The notes under the pieces were generated by a model. It was not told the origin of the DNA, made no database searches, and saw only the letters and a list, made by a program, of their open reading frames with translations. Position numbers and translations under genes: made by a program. From the NCBI RefSeq assembly GCF_002284565.1, contig NZ_NPKI01000033.1, forward strand, positions 1 to 64,000: a DNA stretch of 64,000 bases, given 5' to 3'. The DNA is from Mesorhizobium mediterraneum (lineage in GTDB: Bacteria > Pseudomonadota > Alphaproteobacteria > Rhizobiales > Rhizobiaceae). Numbering within the stretch: the stretch's first letter is position 1; every line of letters starts with the position of its first letter. Positions 25,954 through 35,839 of this stretch are shown piece after piece.

Positions 25954-26194
25954 CCCGGGAAGCCAGGGCCTCCAAGATGCGCTGGGTGATAAACGCAACC
26001 CGTCACAAATTCAAGATGGGACTTTGGCATTTCGCGTTGGGGCTCATCCCAGGCCTGTCAGGGGCCGCCGCGCCGATCCGCCATGCGGTCGCGTCATGCC
26101 GCACCGGCAGGTCGCGCGACCGCCACGTTGGCGCCGTGGCGGGAAAATCGGTGAAAAATGTTGATTCCTTTACCGAAAATCGCCGAAATCGGCC

Positions 26195-27502
26195 TTGGAT
26201 GCGTCGCCAAGGCAGAATGCGGCCGCTGGCCCGTTGATTGATTGGTCGCCTACGGCTAACGATCATGACAATGTGACCGTACGTGCAGAGGGATCCCGCT
26301 TGGACGCGATCGAAAAAGCGATCCGGAACGCCTTCGAAAAAGGCAATGCCGACGACCGGGCGTTTCGCGAGCGGGTCTACCGATCGGCCTTCGCCGCACT
26401 GGACCGCGCCCTGCAGGCCAACCCGAGCGTGACGGTGGAAGTCGCCATCAAGCGCCGCAAGGCGGTGCAGGCCAAGATCACGCAAATCGAATCCGAGTTC
26501 CTGCCGGCGGTTCCCGATGTCGCCCTACCGACCGATGATGACGCCGCAGCACCGGCGGCGGAGCAGCCGGCCGACAGCGAAGTCGAGGCCGATGCCGAAG
26601 CTGAAGCCGATGCCGAACCGGATGTCGAAGCCGATGCTGGCCCCGCGCCGTCGCCTGACGTCGTTGTCGACGGTCCGGTAGGGTCTCGTGCATCCGATAT
26701 GCCCCGGTCGCGCATCTTGCCGGTCGTTCCCGATATCATGCCCGAGGCGGTTTCTGCCGATGTGCCGGAGATCGACATGTCGTCCCCTGCATCGACCGGA
26801 GACGACGACGCAGAGGTGATGCCCGACCGCGACGAGAGGCGGGTGAGAGGCCCCCGCCTGCCTCTCACCGCGATCTTCCTCGGCGTCACGTTGCTCGCGG
26901 CCGCCGGCATCGGCCTCTATTTCGCTGCGCAGACCGGCGTCTTCAAGTCGGCGGCCCAACTCGACACGGCCCCTCCGCAAGCGCCTCCGACAGTGGAGGA
27001 CGATGATTTCACGCCGCCAAGCGACACGGCCTCGCCGCTGACCCCCGGTGAGGCGGATGAGGATCGCGACTGGATCAATGTGTTTTCGCCGAGCGACCCG
27101 GCGCTTGTCAGTGCGCCTTCGGATGCCAAGGCCGAAGTCATGCAGGACGACAGCGGCTCCTTCCTGCGCATCCGGTCGGGCGCCTCCGGCTCTGCCATCA
27201 GCTTTGACGTCGGGCAAGGCGTGCTGGAAAAACTCGCCGGCAAGCACGCCGTGTTCGACATCATCGCCCGCTCCGAGGAGGGCAAGGAGACGCAGATCTC
27301 CGTCGATTGCAATTTCGGCGAACTCGGCGACTGCGGCCGCAAGCGCTACGCGGTCGGCCATGAGAACAACGAATATCTGTTCGACGTGCGCTTTCCCGAC
27401 AAGCGTCCGGGCGCTGCCGGCACCATCGCCATCAATTCCGACTTCGACAAGCAGGGCAAGTCGGTCGACATCTACGAGATCCGCGTCTCGATCGTTCCTT
27501 GA
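26195..27502 (+). CDS. Single-pass membrane protein with acidic linker, unknown function
   Basis: A 435-residue protein I do not recognise. Residues about 30-105 form a charged, probably helical domain (AIRNAFEKGNADDRAFRERV). Residues about 115-150 are a low-complexity Asp/Glu/Ala segment with EADAEAEADAEPD. A transmembrane helix follows at about 222-243 (LTAIFLGVTLLAAAGIGLYF). The C-terminal 150 residues are a predicted beta-rich domain with Cys in DCNFGELGDCG, probably periplasmic. The start is uncertain: the region before it has no clear ribosome binding site, and GTG at 26273 is an alternative. It stands alone and converges on the DNA ligase gene. Confidence 0.7.
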   Translation: MDASPRQNAAAGPLIDWSPTANDHDNVTVRAEGSRLDAIEKAIRNAFEKGNADDRAFRERVYRSAFAALDRALQANPSVTVEVAIKRRKAVQAKITQIESEFLPAVPDVALPTDDDAAAPAAEQPADSEVEADAEAEADAEPDVEADAGPAPSPDVVVDGPVGSRASDMPRSRILPVVPDIMPEAVSADVPEIDMSSPASTGDDDAEVMPDRDERRVRGPRLPLTAIFLGVTLLAAAGIGLYFAAQTGVFKSAAQLDTAPPQAPPTVEDDDFTPPSDTASPLTPGEADEDRDWINVFSPSDPALVSAPSDAKAEVMQDDSGSFLRIRSGASGSAISFDVGQGVLEKLAGKHAVFDIIARSEEGKETQISVDCNFGELGDCGRKRYAVGHENNEYLFDVRFPDKRPGAAGTIAINSDFDKQGKSVDIYEIRVSIVP

Positions 27503-27522
27503 GCTTCAACGCATCCAAAAGT

Positions 27523-27568
27523 GTTAGAGCGTACTTTGTGCGTCCAATTGGACGCACGTCGCTCTAAC
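27523..27568. repeat. Family B palindromic element, copy 1
   Basis: GTTAGAGCG (27523-27531) and CGCTCTAAC (27560-27568) are inverted ends around a perfect 20-base palindrome, GTGCGTCCAATTGGACGCAC (27538-27557). It lies between convergent genes and its right end overlaps the last codons of the ligase gene. It could serve as a bidirectional transcription stop, though no T-tract follows. A related copy is at 55152-55194. Confidence 0.8.
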
Positions 27569-29165
27569 GGTCGAGCAGGGCCTGCAGCGTCTCGATGCGG
27601 TCGGCTTCGGCCGCCGGCTTGTCCCAGCGAAGCCGTGAAATGCGCGGAAAGCGCATGGCGACGCCAGATTTGTGCCGTGTCGAGCGGTTGAGTCCTTCGA
27701 ACGCCACCTCCAGCACGAGGCCTTGTCTGCGGTCGGCTCGCACCGAGCGGACCGGGCCGAAACGCTCGATCGTGTTGTCGCGGACATATTTGTCGATCTG
27801 CCTCAGTTCTTCGTCGGTGAAACCGAAATAGGCCTTGCCCACCGGCACCAGTTCCTCCGACCCTTCCGGCCCGGACCAGACGCCGAACGTGTAATCGGAA
27901 TAAAAGCTCGAACGTTTGCCGTGGCCGCGCTGGGCATACATCAGCACGGCGTCGACCGTGTGCGGATCGCGCTTCCATTTGAACCATGGGCCTTTCGGCC
28001 GACCGGCGACATAGGGCGAATCCCAGCGTTTCAACATTACGCCTTCGATGACCGGATGCAGCGGCTTGCGGCGCAATTGCTCCAGCGCCTGCCAGTCGGT
28101 GAACTCGACCAGCGGCGAAAGATCGAAGCGGCTCGGATCGAGGCTCCTGACGAAGGCTTCGAGGCGGCTGCGCCGCTCGTGGAAGGAGAGCGGCCGCAAG
28201 TCCTCGTCGCCGATCTGAAGCACGTCGTAGCAGCGCATGAAGGCCGGGTATTGCTGCTGGATCTTCAGCGTCACGCTCTTACGGTTCAGCCGCTGCTGCA
28301 GGTCTGAGAAAGTGCCGGTCGCCTGCAAGGGATCGCCGACCAGAAGCTCGCCGTCGAGGGTGGCGGAAAAGTCCATTGCGTCGGCGAGATCCGGAAAGGC
28401 ACCGGAGACGTCGTCGCCGGTGCGCGAATAGAGCCGGCGCACACCGCCTTCGCAAACCGCCTGGACGCGGATGCCGTCCCATTTCCATTCGGCGGCGTAG
28501 TCGGTCGGATCGAGCTTTTCGAGATCGCCGTCGCCGACCGGCGTCGACAGCATCACCGGCCGGAACAGCGCCAGCGCCGTTTTCTTGGGTTTCTCGGCCT
28601 TGCCTTCCAGCCAGGCGAACAGCTCGGCATATGGTGGCGTCAGCCCATGCCACAGCTCCTCGATCTCGGCGATGTCGACCTTGCCGAGATCGGCCAGCGC
28701 CTGCTTGGCCAGCCGCGCCGAGACGCCGATGCGCAGGCCGCCGGTCACCAGCTTTATGATGGCGAAGCGCGCCGAGATGCTGGCGCTGTCGAGCAATCCG
28801 GCCAGCACCTTCGGTCCATCGGAACGGCTCGCCGCCTGCAGCTTTGCGACGACCTCGGCGAGCGTCGGCTCATGGTTCGCGATGTCTGCGGGCGATTGCG
28901 GCCAGACCAGCGACACCGTCTCCGCCAAGTCGCCGACATAGTCGTAGGAATAGCCGAACAGCACCGGGTCCATGCGCTCCATGACCAGCGTGCGCAGCAT
29001 CGCCGGCTTGACCGCTGCGATGGTGAGATCGCCGGTGATGGCGGCTAGCGCCAGGCCGCGATCCGGATCCTCGACGCTGCGAAAGTAGTCGGTCAGCAGC
29101 GTCAGCTTGCCATTGCGCGACGGCGTCAGGACGAGGCGATCGAGGAGTTCGGCGAAGCGGTTCAT
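27564..29165 (-). CDS. ATP-dependent DNA ligase (cisplatin damage response type)
   Basis: A 533-residue ATP-dependent DNA ligase. The nucleotidyl-transfer motif EWKWDGIR gives the adenylated Lys at about residue 228. Motif III-V elements are visible (LDGELLVG, EGVMLKRWDSPY, WFKWKRD). An N-terminal helical DNA-binding domain and a C-terminal OB domain complete the LIG fold. This is the group called cisplatin damage response ligase, which usually travels with a metallo-beta-lactamase exonuclease, an Lhr-type helicase and a phosphoesterase. The exonuclease gene lies just upstream on the same strand; the other two are absent here. The start at 29165 fits the family N-terminus (MNRFAELLDRLV), and the longer frame reads into a repeat element. 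Confidence 0.92.
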   Translation of the reverse strand: MNRFAELLDRLVLTPSRNGKLTLLTDYFRSVEDPDRGLALAAITGDLTIAAVKPAMLRTLVMERMDPVLFGYSYDYVGDLAETVSLVWPQSPADIANHEPTLAEVVAKLQAASRSDGPKVLAGLLDSASISARFAIIKLVTGGLRIGVSARLAKQALADLGKVDIAEIEELWHGLTPPYAELFAWLEGKAEKPKKTALALFRPVMLSTPVGDGDLEKLDPTDYAAEWKWDGIRVQAVCEGGVRRLYSRTGDDVSGAFPDLADAMDFSATLDGELLVGDPLQATGTFSDLQQRLNRKSVTLKIQQQYPAFMRCYDVLQIGDEDLRPLSFHERRSRLEAFVRSLDPSRFDLSPLVEFTDWQALEQLRRKPLHPVIEGVMLKRWDSPYVAGRPKGPWFKWKRDPHTVDAVLMYAQRGHGKRSSFYSDYTFGVWSGPEGSEELVPVGKAYFGFTDEELRQIDKYVRDNTIERFGPVRSVRADRRQGLVLEVAFEGLNRSTRHKSGVAMRFPRISRLRWDKPAAEADRIETLQALLDR

Positions 29166-29201
29166 GGCGGTGAGAACCATGGGCAAGCGTCGCGTTCTGT
29201 C

Positions 29202-29362
29202 GCGCCCCCCTCTGGCCTGCCGGCCATCTCCCCCACTTGGGGGGAGATTGGATGGCGTCGCCAGTTTCGCCAACCATCAACGTTGCAGAACGAGCGCCGG
29301 CGAAGAAGCTGCCGATCTCCCCCCTTGAGGGGGAGATGTCCGGCAGGACAGAGGGGGGCGCC
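29202..29362. repeat. Family A intergenic element, copy 3
   Basis: The arms are as in the other copies, CGCGCCCCCCTCTGGCCTGC on the left and CAGAGGGGGGCGCCG on the right, with inner CTCCCC/GGGGAG hairpins. It separates the exonuclease gene from the ligase gene on the same strand and would be part of a shared transcript. Confidence 0.9.
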
Positions 29363-29400
29363 GTAGAGCTCTGCGCAGGTGACTACCGAACCTCCCGCCA

Positions 29401-30411
29401 TCAATCGCCCTCGTCCTCATAGCCGACGAGATGCAGCGGCCGCGCGGCAATGCCTTCGAGCTCGCACCAGCGCACCAGGGCCTCCTCGCGGCCATGCGTC
29501 ACCCAGATTTCCTCGGCGCCGGTCTCCTTGATCGTCGCGGTCAGTTCGTCCCAGTCGGAATGGTCGGAAATGATCAGCGGCAGCTCGACGCCGCCCTGTT
29601 TGGCGCGCTGGCGGATGCGCATCCAGCCGGACGCAAAGCACGAGATCGGATCGGGAAAGCGCCGCGCCCAGCGGTCGGCGAAGGCCGAAGGCGGGCCGAC
29701 GATGACGGCCCCAATGAAATCGCCCTTGCCACCGCTTTCGACGGTCGCCGGCTCCAGTGTCCCGAGGTCGATGCCCTGGCCCTGGTAGTAGTCGCTGAGC
29801 TTGGCCAGCGCGCCGTGGATGTAGATCGGCCTGTCGTAACCGGCATCGCGCAGCAAGCGCATGACCCGCTGCGCCTTGCCGAGCGCATAGGCGCCGACCA
29901 GATGCGCGCGTTCGGGAAACTGCGCCGTCGATTTCAGCAGGCGGGCGATCTCTTCGGTATCGTGCGGATGGCGGAACACCGGCAGGCCGAAGGTCGCCTC
30001 GGTTATGAATACGTCGCATTTGACCGGTTCAAACGGCTCGCAGGTCGCGTCCCTCTGGCGCTTGTAGTCGCCCGACGCGACGATGCATGTGCCCTGATGC
30101 ACGACCTCGATCTGCGCCGAGCCGAGCACATGGCCGGCCGGATGGAAGGTTACGGTGACGTCGTTCAGCGCAATCGTCTCGCCAAGTGCGGCCGCTTGCG
30201 TCGTCCCGGCAAAGCCTTCGCCGTAGCGAAGCCCCATAATGTCCAGCGTCTGTTGTGTGGCCAGCACCGAGCGGTGGCCGGAACGGGCATGGTCGGAATG
30301 GCCGTGCGTGATCAGCGCCCGGTCGACCGGCCGCACCGGATCGATGAAAAAATCGCCGGGTGGGCAATAGAGGCCCTCAGGCCGGGGATGAAGCAGGTCG
30401 CTGGCGCGCAT
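29401..30411 (-). CDS. Ligase-associated DNA damage response exonuclease (metallo-beta-lactamase/beta-CASP type)
   Basis: A 336-residue metallo-beta-lactamase-fold nuclease. The metal-binding motif THGHSDHARSGH lies near residues 35-46, a further His is in FHPAGHVLGSA, and the Asp is in VASGDYKRQ. The C-terminal ISDHSDWDEL and VTHGREE elements belong to the beta-CASP-like part. This family is encoded with the cisplatin-type ligase as a DNA repair pair. Only a repeat element lies between the two genes here. Expected activity is metal-dependent 5' to 3' single-strand exonuclease, from family knowledge. Confidence 0.9.
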   Translation of the reverse strand: MRASDLLHPRPEGLYCPPGDFFIDPVRPVDRALITHGHSDHARSGHRSVLATQQTLDIMGLRYGEGFAGTTQAAALGETIALNDVTVTFHPAGHVLGSAQIEVVHQGTCIVASGDYKRQRDATCEPFEPVKCDVFITEATFGLPVFRHPHDTEEIARLLKSTAQFPERAHLVGAYALGKAQRVMRLLRDAGYDRPIYIHGALAKLSDYYQGQGIDLGTLEPATVESGGKGDFIGAVIVGPPSAFADRWARRFPDPISCFASGWMRIRQRAKQGGVELPLIISDHSDWDELTATIKETGAEEIWVTHGREEALVRWCELEGIAARPLHLVGYEDEGD

Positions 30412-30617
30412 GGCTTAGAGATAGTTGCTAATTTCGGCGCGGGAAGCCTGTTGCAAGTGACTGCTGACTCGGCCTACAGGCAACGGCCGGCGGGACCTCC
30501 GTTTTTGGACCTCGTCCGGCGCCCTTTTTCGTTCACCTGCGCCACGTGTGGCGCAGGCTGCGAAAAAGCCCGATTCGCATGCCCGAAAGGGCGGGACATC
30601 GATACGGAGGACATTCC

Positions 30618-30977
30618 ATGCGCTGGAACTTGGTGGTCTTGGCATCTTGCCTGGCGATGGCCGGCTGCGCCGGCGCCTCGATGGCCGAACGACAGGATGA
30701 GAATGTCCAGTCCTCGCTGCAATATGATAGCGTGCCTTGCGATCAATTGCTGGCGCAACGAAACGAGCTGGCGCAGCGATATCGCCTTTCGCAGGATGCC
30801 AAGCCGTCCTTCTCCGATCCGGGGGTGGGCCTCGGCCCATTCACGCCGGACGTCCGTTCCAAGACCCAGCGTGACGTCGAACAGGCAAGCGGCCGGATCG
30901 ACGCCATGAACCGGTCGATCGCCCGCCGCGAATGTGGCAAACCAGCCAAGCAGACCAAGCTTGGCTTGCCTAGCTAA
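30618..30977 (+). CDS. Small lipoprotein of unknown function
   Basis: A 119-residue protein with a lipobox (LAMAGC, Cys at about residue 17) after a hydrophobic segment, so a lipid-anchored envelope protein is likely. The ATG at 30618 has GGAGG 9 bases upstream. The mature part is charged, with a predicted coiled region containing CDQLLAQRNELAQRYR and two Cys (in PCDQ and RREC). The stop overlaps the stop of the convergent dehydrogenase gene by a few bases. I do not recognise the family. Confidence 0.75.
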   Translation: MRWNLVVLASCLAMAGCAGASMAERQDENVQSSLQYDSVPCDQLLAQRNELAQRYRLSQDAKPSFSDPGVGLGPFTPDVRSKTQRDVEQASGRIDAMNRSIARRECGKPAKQTKLGLPS

Positions 30978-31915
30978 TACCCCGCGTCGCGATCCACCAG
31001 GTTCTTGAGCTTCTCGCCGCGCTCGAAGGCGGCCATCTGGCGCAGCATGATCGGCGCCAGATGGACGGGGTCGGAGGTCGCCGCCGCATGCGGCGTCACG
31101 AACACTTTCGGGTGGCTCCACAGCGGACTGGTCTTCGGCAGCGGCTCGACCTCGAACACGTCGAGGCTCGCTTCCTTCAGCGTGCCGTCCTCCAGCGCGC
31201 GCGCGATATCGGCATCCTTCTGCAGGCGGCCGCGCCCGGCGTTGATCAACACCGAGCCGCCGAGGCCGTTGCGTTTCCTCAGCTCCTTCAGCACGCCGTA
31301 ATTGACGATACCTTGCGTGTGCGGCGTGAGCGGCAAAAGCACCACCAGAATGTCGGTGGCGTTGAGGAAGGGGATCAATCCGGCCTCGCCCGCATAGGTC
31401 GAAACGCCCTTCATCGGCCGCTCGCTGCGCGACCAGCCATTGACTGCAAAGCCGAGCGACAAAAGCACCGACGCCGCCGCGCGGCCAAGCGTGCCGAGCC
31501 CCATGATGCCGACAGAGATGTCGCCGGCCGGGCGCTGCGGCGGCTCGTGCCAGATCTTCCTTTTCTGCTGCGTTCGGTAGAGCATGCCCTGGCGGTGATG
31601 ATCGAGCACCCGCCAGACGACATATTCGGTCATGTACTGGGTCAGGTTGTCGGCGACGACCTTCACGATCGGCACGTCGGGCACAGTGGGATCGGCCAAG
31701 ATGTGGTCGACGCCGGCGCCGATCGAAAAGATGGCGCGCAGATTGGGCAGAGACGACAGAAGGTTCGGCCGCTGCTTCCAAACCACCGCATAGGTGATCG
31801 AGGGATCGCTGGCGCCGTCCGGCTCGAGCACCACCTCGCGTTCCGCCGACAAGAGTTCGCGCCAGCGTTGCGGATGAAAGCCGGTGACGGCAAGCAGGAT
31901 ACGGCCTTTTTCCAT
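30974..31915 (-). CDS. D-2-hydroxyacid dehydrogenase, glyoxylate/hydroxypyruvate reductase A-like
   Basis: A 313-residue member of the D-isomer 2-hydroxyacid dehydrogenase family. The NAD(P) motif GIMGLGTLGRAAASVL is near residues 135-150. The catalytic Arg lies in INAGRGRL, Glu in VFEVEPLP and His in TPHAAATS. Length and the N-terminal part (IFSIGAGVDHIL) resemble the GhrA group, which reduces glyoxylate and hydroxypyruvate. It precedes the yej operon by a short gap on the same strand but has no clear functional link to it. Confidence 0.88.
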   Translation of the reverse strand: MEKGRILLAVTGFHPQRWRELLSAEREVVLEPDGASDPSITYAVVWKQRPNLLSSLPNLRAIFSIGAGVDHILADPTVPDVPIVKVVADNLTQYMTEYVVWRVLDHHRQGMLYRTQQKRKIWHEPPQRPAGDISVGIMGLGTLGRAAASVLLSLGFAVNGWSRSERPMKGVSTYAGEAGLIPFLNATDILVVLLPLTPHTQGIVNYGVLKELRKRNGLGGSVLINAGRGRLQKDADIARALEDGTLKEASLDVFEVEPLPKTSPLWSHPKVFVTPHAAATSDPVHLAPIMLRQMAAFERGEKLKNLVDRDAGY

Positions 31916-31947
31916 TTCGGATTCTTTTTCCTATTTACGCGACCCTG

Positions 31948-33575
<1,628 letters not shown>

Positions 33576-33579
<4 letters not shown>

Positions 33580-34715
33580 CTGAACGTCTTGCGCGGATCG
33601 AAGGCGTCGCGGGTCGCCTCGCCGACGAAGACCAGCAGCGACAGCATCAGCGAGATGACGACGAAGCCGGAAATGCCCAGCCATGGGGCGTTGAGGTTGC
33701 GCTGCGCCTGCTTCAGCAGCTCGCCCAGCGAGGCCGAGCCGGGCGGCAGGCCGAAGCCAAGGTAGTCGAGCGAGGTCAGCGTCGAGATCGAGCCGCTGAG
33801 CAGGAAGGGCAGGAAGGTCAGCGTCGCCACCATGGCATTGGGCAACAGATGCCGGAACATGATGGTGCCGTTGGGCACGCCGAGCGCGCGGGCCGCATTG
33901 ACATATTCGAAGTTGCGGGCGCGCAGGAACTCGGCCCGCACGACACCGACCAGCGCCACCCACGAGAACAGCAGCATCAGCCCGAGCAGGATGAAGAAGC
34001 CGGGCGGCAGAATGGCGGCGACGATCAGCAAGAGATAGAGCACCGGGATCGCCGACCAGATTTCTATGAAGCGCTGAAATAGAAGGTCGGTCCAGCCGCC
34101 GAAATAACCCTGCAATGCGCCGGCCGTCACGCCGATCAGCGCTGATCCGGCGGTGAGGATAAGGCCGAACAACACCGAGACCCTGAACCCGTAGATGACT
34201 CGCGCCAGCACATCGCGTGCCTGATCGTCGGTGCCCAGCCAGTTCCAGTTGCCGACGACGCAATTGGGGTCGGCGGCACCTTGCGGATACTGGTTGCAAC
34301 GTGTCTTGGCATCATAGAGCCAGGACGGCTTGGTGGGCGCTGCCTCGGGAATGGCGTTGTTGACGGTCCGGTAGGAGTAGCGGACCGGCGGCCAGATCAT
34401 CCAGCCATGGGCATTGATCTCGTCCTGGATGACCGGGTCGCGATAGTCGGTGACCGCATAAAAGCCGCCGAACTTCTCCTCGGGATAAGCGACCACGACC
34501 GGAAACAGGATCTCTCCCTTGTAGGCAACGAGAACCGGTTTGTCGTTGGCGATCCATTCGGAAAACAGCGACAGCACGAAAAGCACGAGGAAGATCCATA
34601 ACGACCAATAGCCGCGCCGGTTGGCCCTGAAATTCTGCAGGCGCCGCTGGTTGAGCGGCGACAGCCAGGGTCGGGCAATCCGGTCCGGCGTCGTTTCGAC
34701 TGCGGCCCCGGCCAT
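33576..34715 (-). CDS. yejE: Peptide ABC transporter permease YejE
   Basis: A 379-residue permease. The N-terminal NQRRLQNFRANRRGYWSLW precedes the first transmembrane helix (IFLVLFVLSLFSEW). A large periplasmic loop with NNAIPEAAPTKPSWLYD and WNWLGTDDQARDVLAR follows, as usual for YejE. The EAA loop is NAARALGVPNGTIMFRHLLPN. The start at 34715 overlaps the stop of yejB as TGATG, and the far longer frame inside yejB is not used. It is one half of the channel of the Yej importer. Confidence 0.92.
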
Positions 34716-35809
34716 CAGACGTCTCTCCGCTCGAAGTCGATGCGCGGGTCGACCCAAGTGTAGATCAGGTCGGACAAGAGCCCGACAATCAGGCCGAGAA
34801 GCGAGAAGATGTAGAGATTGGCGAAGACCACCGGGTAGTCGCGCTCGACCACCGACCTGAAACCGAGCAGGCCGAGCCCATCGAGCGAAAAGATGTTCTC
34901 GATCAGCAGCGAGCCGGTGAAGAAGGCCGAGATGAAGGCGCCCGGAAAGCCGGCGACGACGATCAGCATGGCGTTGCGGAACACGTGTCCGTAGAGCACC
35001 TGCCGTTCCGACAGGCCCTTGGCGCGCGCGGTCACCACATATTGCTTTCGGATTTCCTCGAGGAACGAATTCTTGGTCAGAAGCGTCGTGGTGGCGAAGG
35101 CCGACAGCACCAGCGCCGTCAGCGGCAAGGTCATGTGCCAGAAATAGTCGACGATCCGCGCCGGCCAGGACAGCTGGTCCCAATTGTCGGAGGTGATGCC
35201 GCGCAGCGGAAACCAGTCGTAGAACGATCCGCCGGCAAACAGCACCATCAGCAAGATGCCGAACAGGAAGCCCGGAATGGCGTAGCCGACAATGACGACG
35301 CCGCTGGTCCATATGTCGAATGTCGAGCCGTCCTTGACTGCCTTGCGGATGCCGAGCGGGATCGAGATCAGGTACGACAGAAGCGTGATCCACAGCCCGA
35401 TCGAGATCGACACCGGCATCTTCTCCAGGATCAGATCGATCACTGAAATGTCGCGGAAATAGCTGTCGCCGAAATCAAACCGGATGTAGTTCCACAGCAT
35501 CATGCCGAAGCGCTCGAGCGGTGGCTTGTCGAAGCCGAACTGCTTTTCCAGCTTGGCGATGAATTCGGGGTCGAGCCCTTGCGCGCCGCGATATTTCGAA
35601 CCGACGTCGCCGGCCACGTCGACATTGCTGCCGCCCGCGTCGCCACCGCCGCCGCCAAGGCGGTCGCTGCCGCCCTGGTTGGTCAGCCTGGCAATGACCT
35701 GCTCGACCGGCCCGCCCGGCGCGAACTGGATGACGGCGAAGGAGATAGCCATGATGCCGAACAGGGTCGGGATCATCAGCAGGATGCGGCGCAGGATATA
35801 GGCGCCCAT
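34715..35809 (-). CDS. yejB: Peptide ABC transporter permease YejB
   Basis: A 364-residue permease. It starts MGAYILRRILLMIPTLFGIM and has the family element FAPGGPVEQVIARL. An unusual Gly/Asp-rich insert (GGSDRLGGGGGDAGGSN) lies in the first periplasmic loop, as in other YejB proteins. The downstream permease-family part has the EAA loop around ARAKGLSERQVLYGHVFRNA. It lies 30 bases after the second binding protein gene and is coupled to yejE. Confidence 0.92.
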   Translation of the reverse strand: MGAYILRRILLMIPTLFGIMAISFAVIQFAPGGPVEQVIARLTNQGGSDRLGGGGGDAGGSNVDVAGDVGSKYRGAQGLDPEFIAKLEKQFGFDKPPLERFGMMLWNYIRFDFGDSYFRDISVIDLILEKMPVSISIGLWITLLSYLISIPLGIRKAVKDGSTFDIWTSGVVIVGYAIPGFLFGILLMVLFAGGSFYDWFPLRGITSDNWDQLSWPARIVDYFWHMTLPLTALVLSAFATTTLLTKNSFLEEIRKQYVVTARAKGLSERQVLYGHVFRNAMLIVVAGFPGAFISAFFTGSLLIENIFSLDGLGLLGFRSVVERDYPVVFANLYIFSLLGLIVGLLSDLIYTWVDPRIDFERRDV

Positions 35810-35839
35810 CAGGCTCTCTGTCTTGCTTGAGCGAAAATC

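Noticed and set aside
26195..27502. A known transporter such as a biotin uptake subunit
   Set aside because: Only one transmembrane helix is present and no transporter motif is visible.
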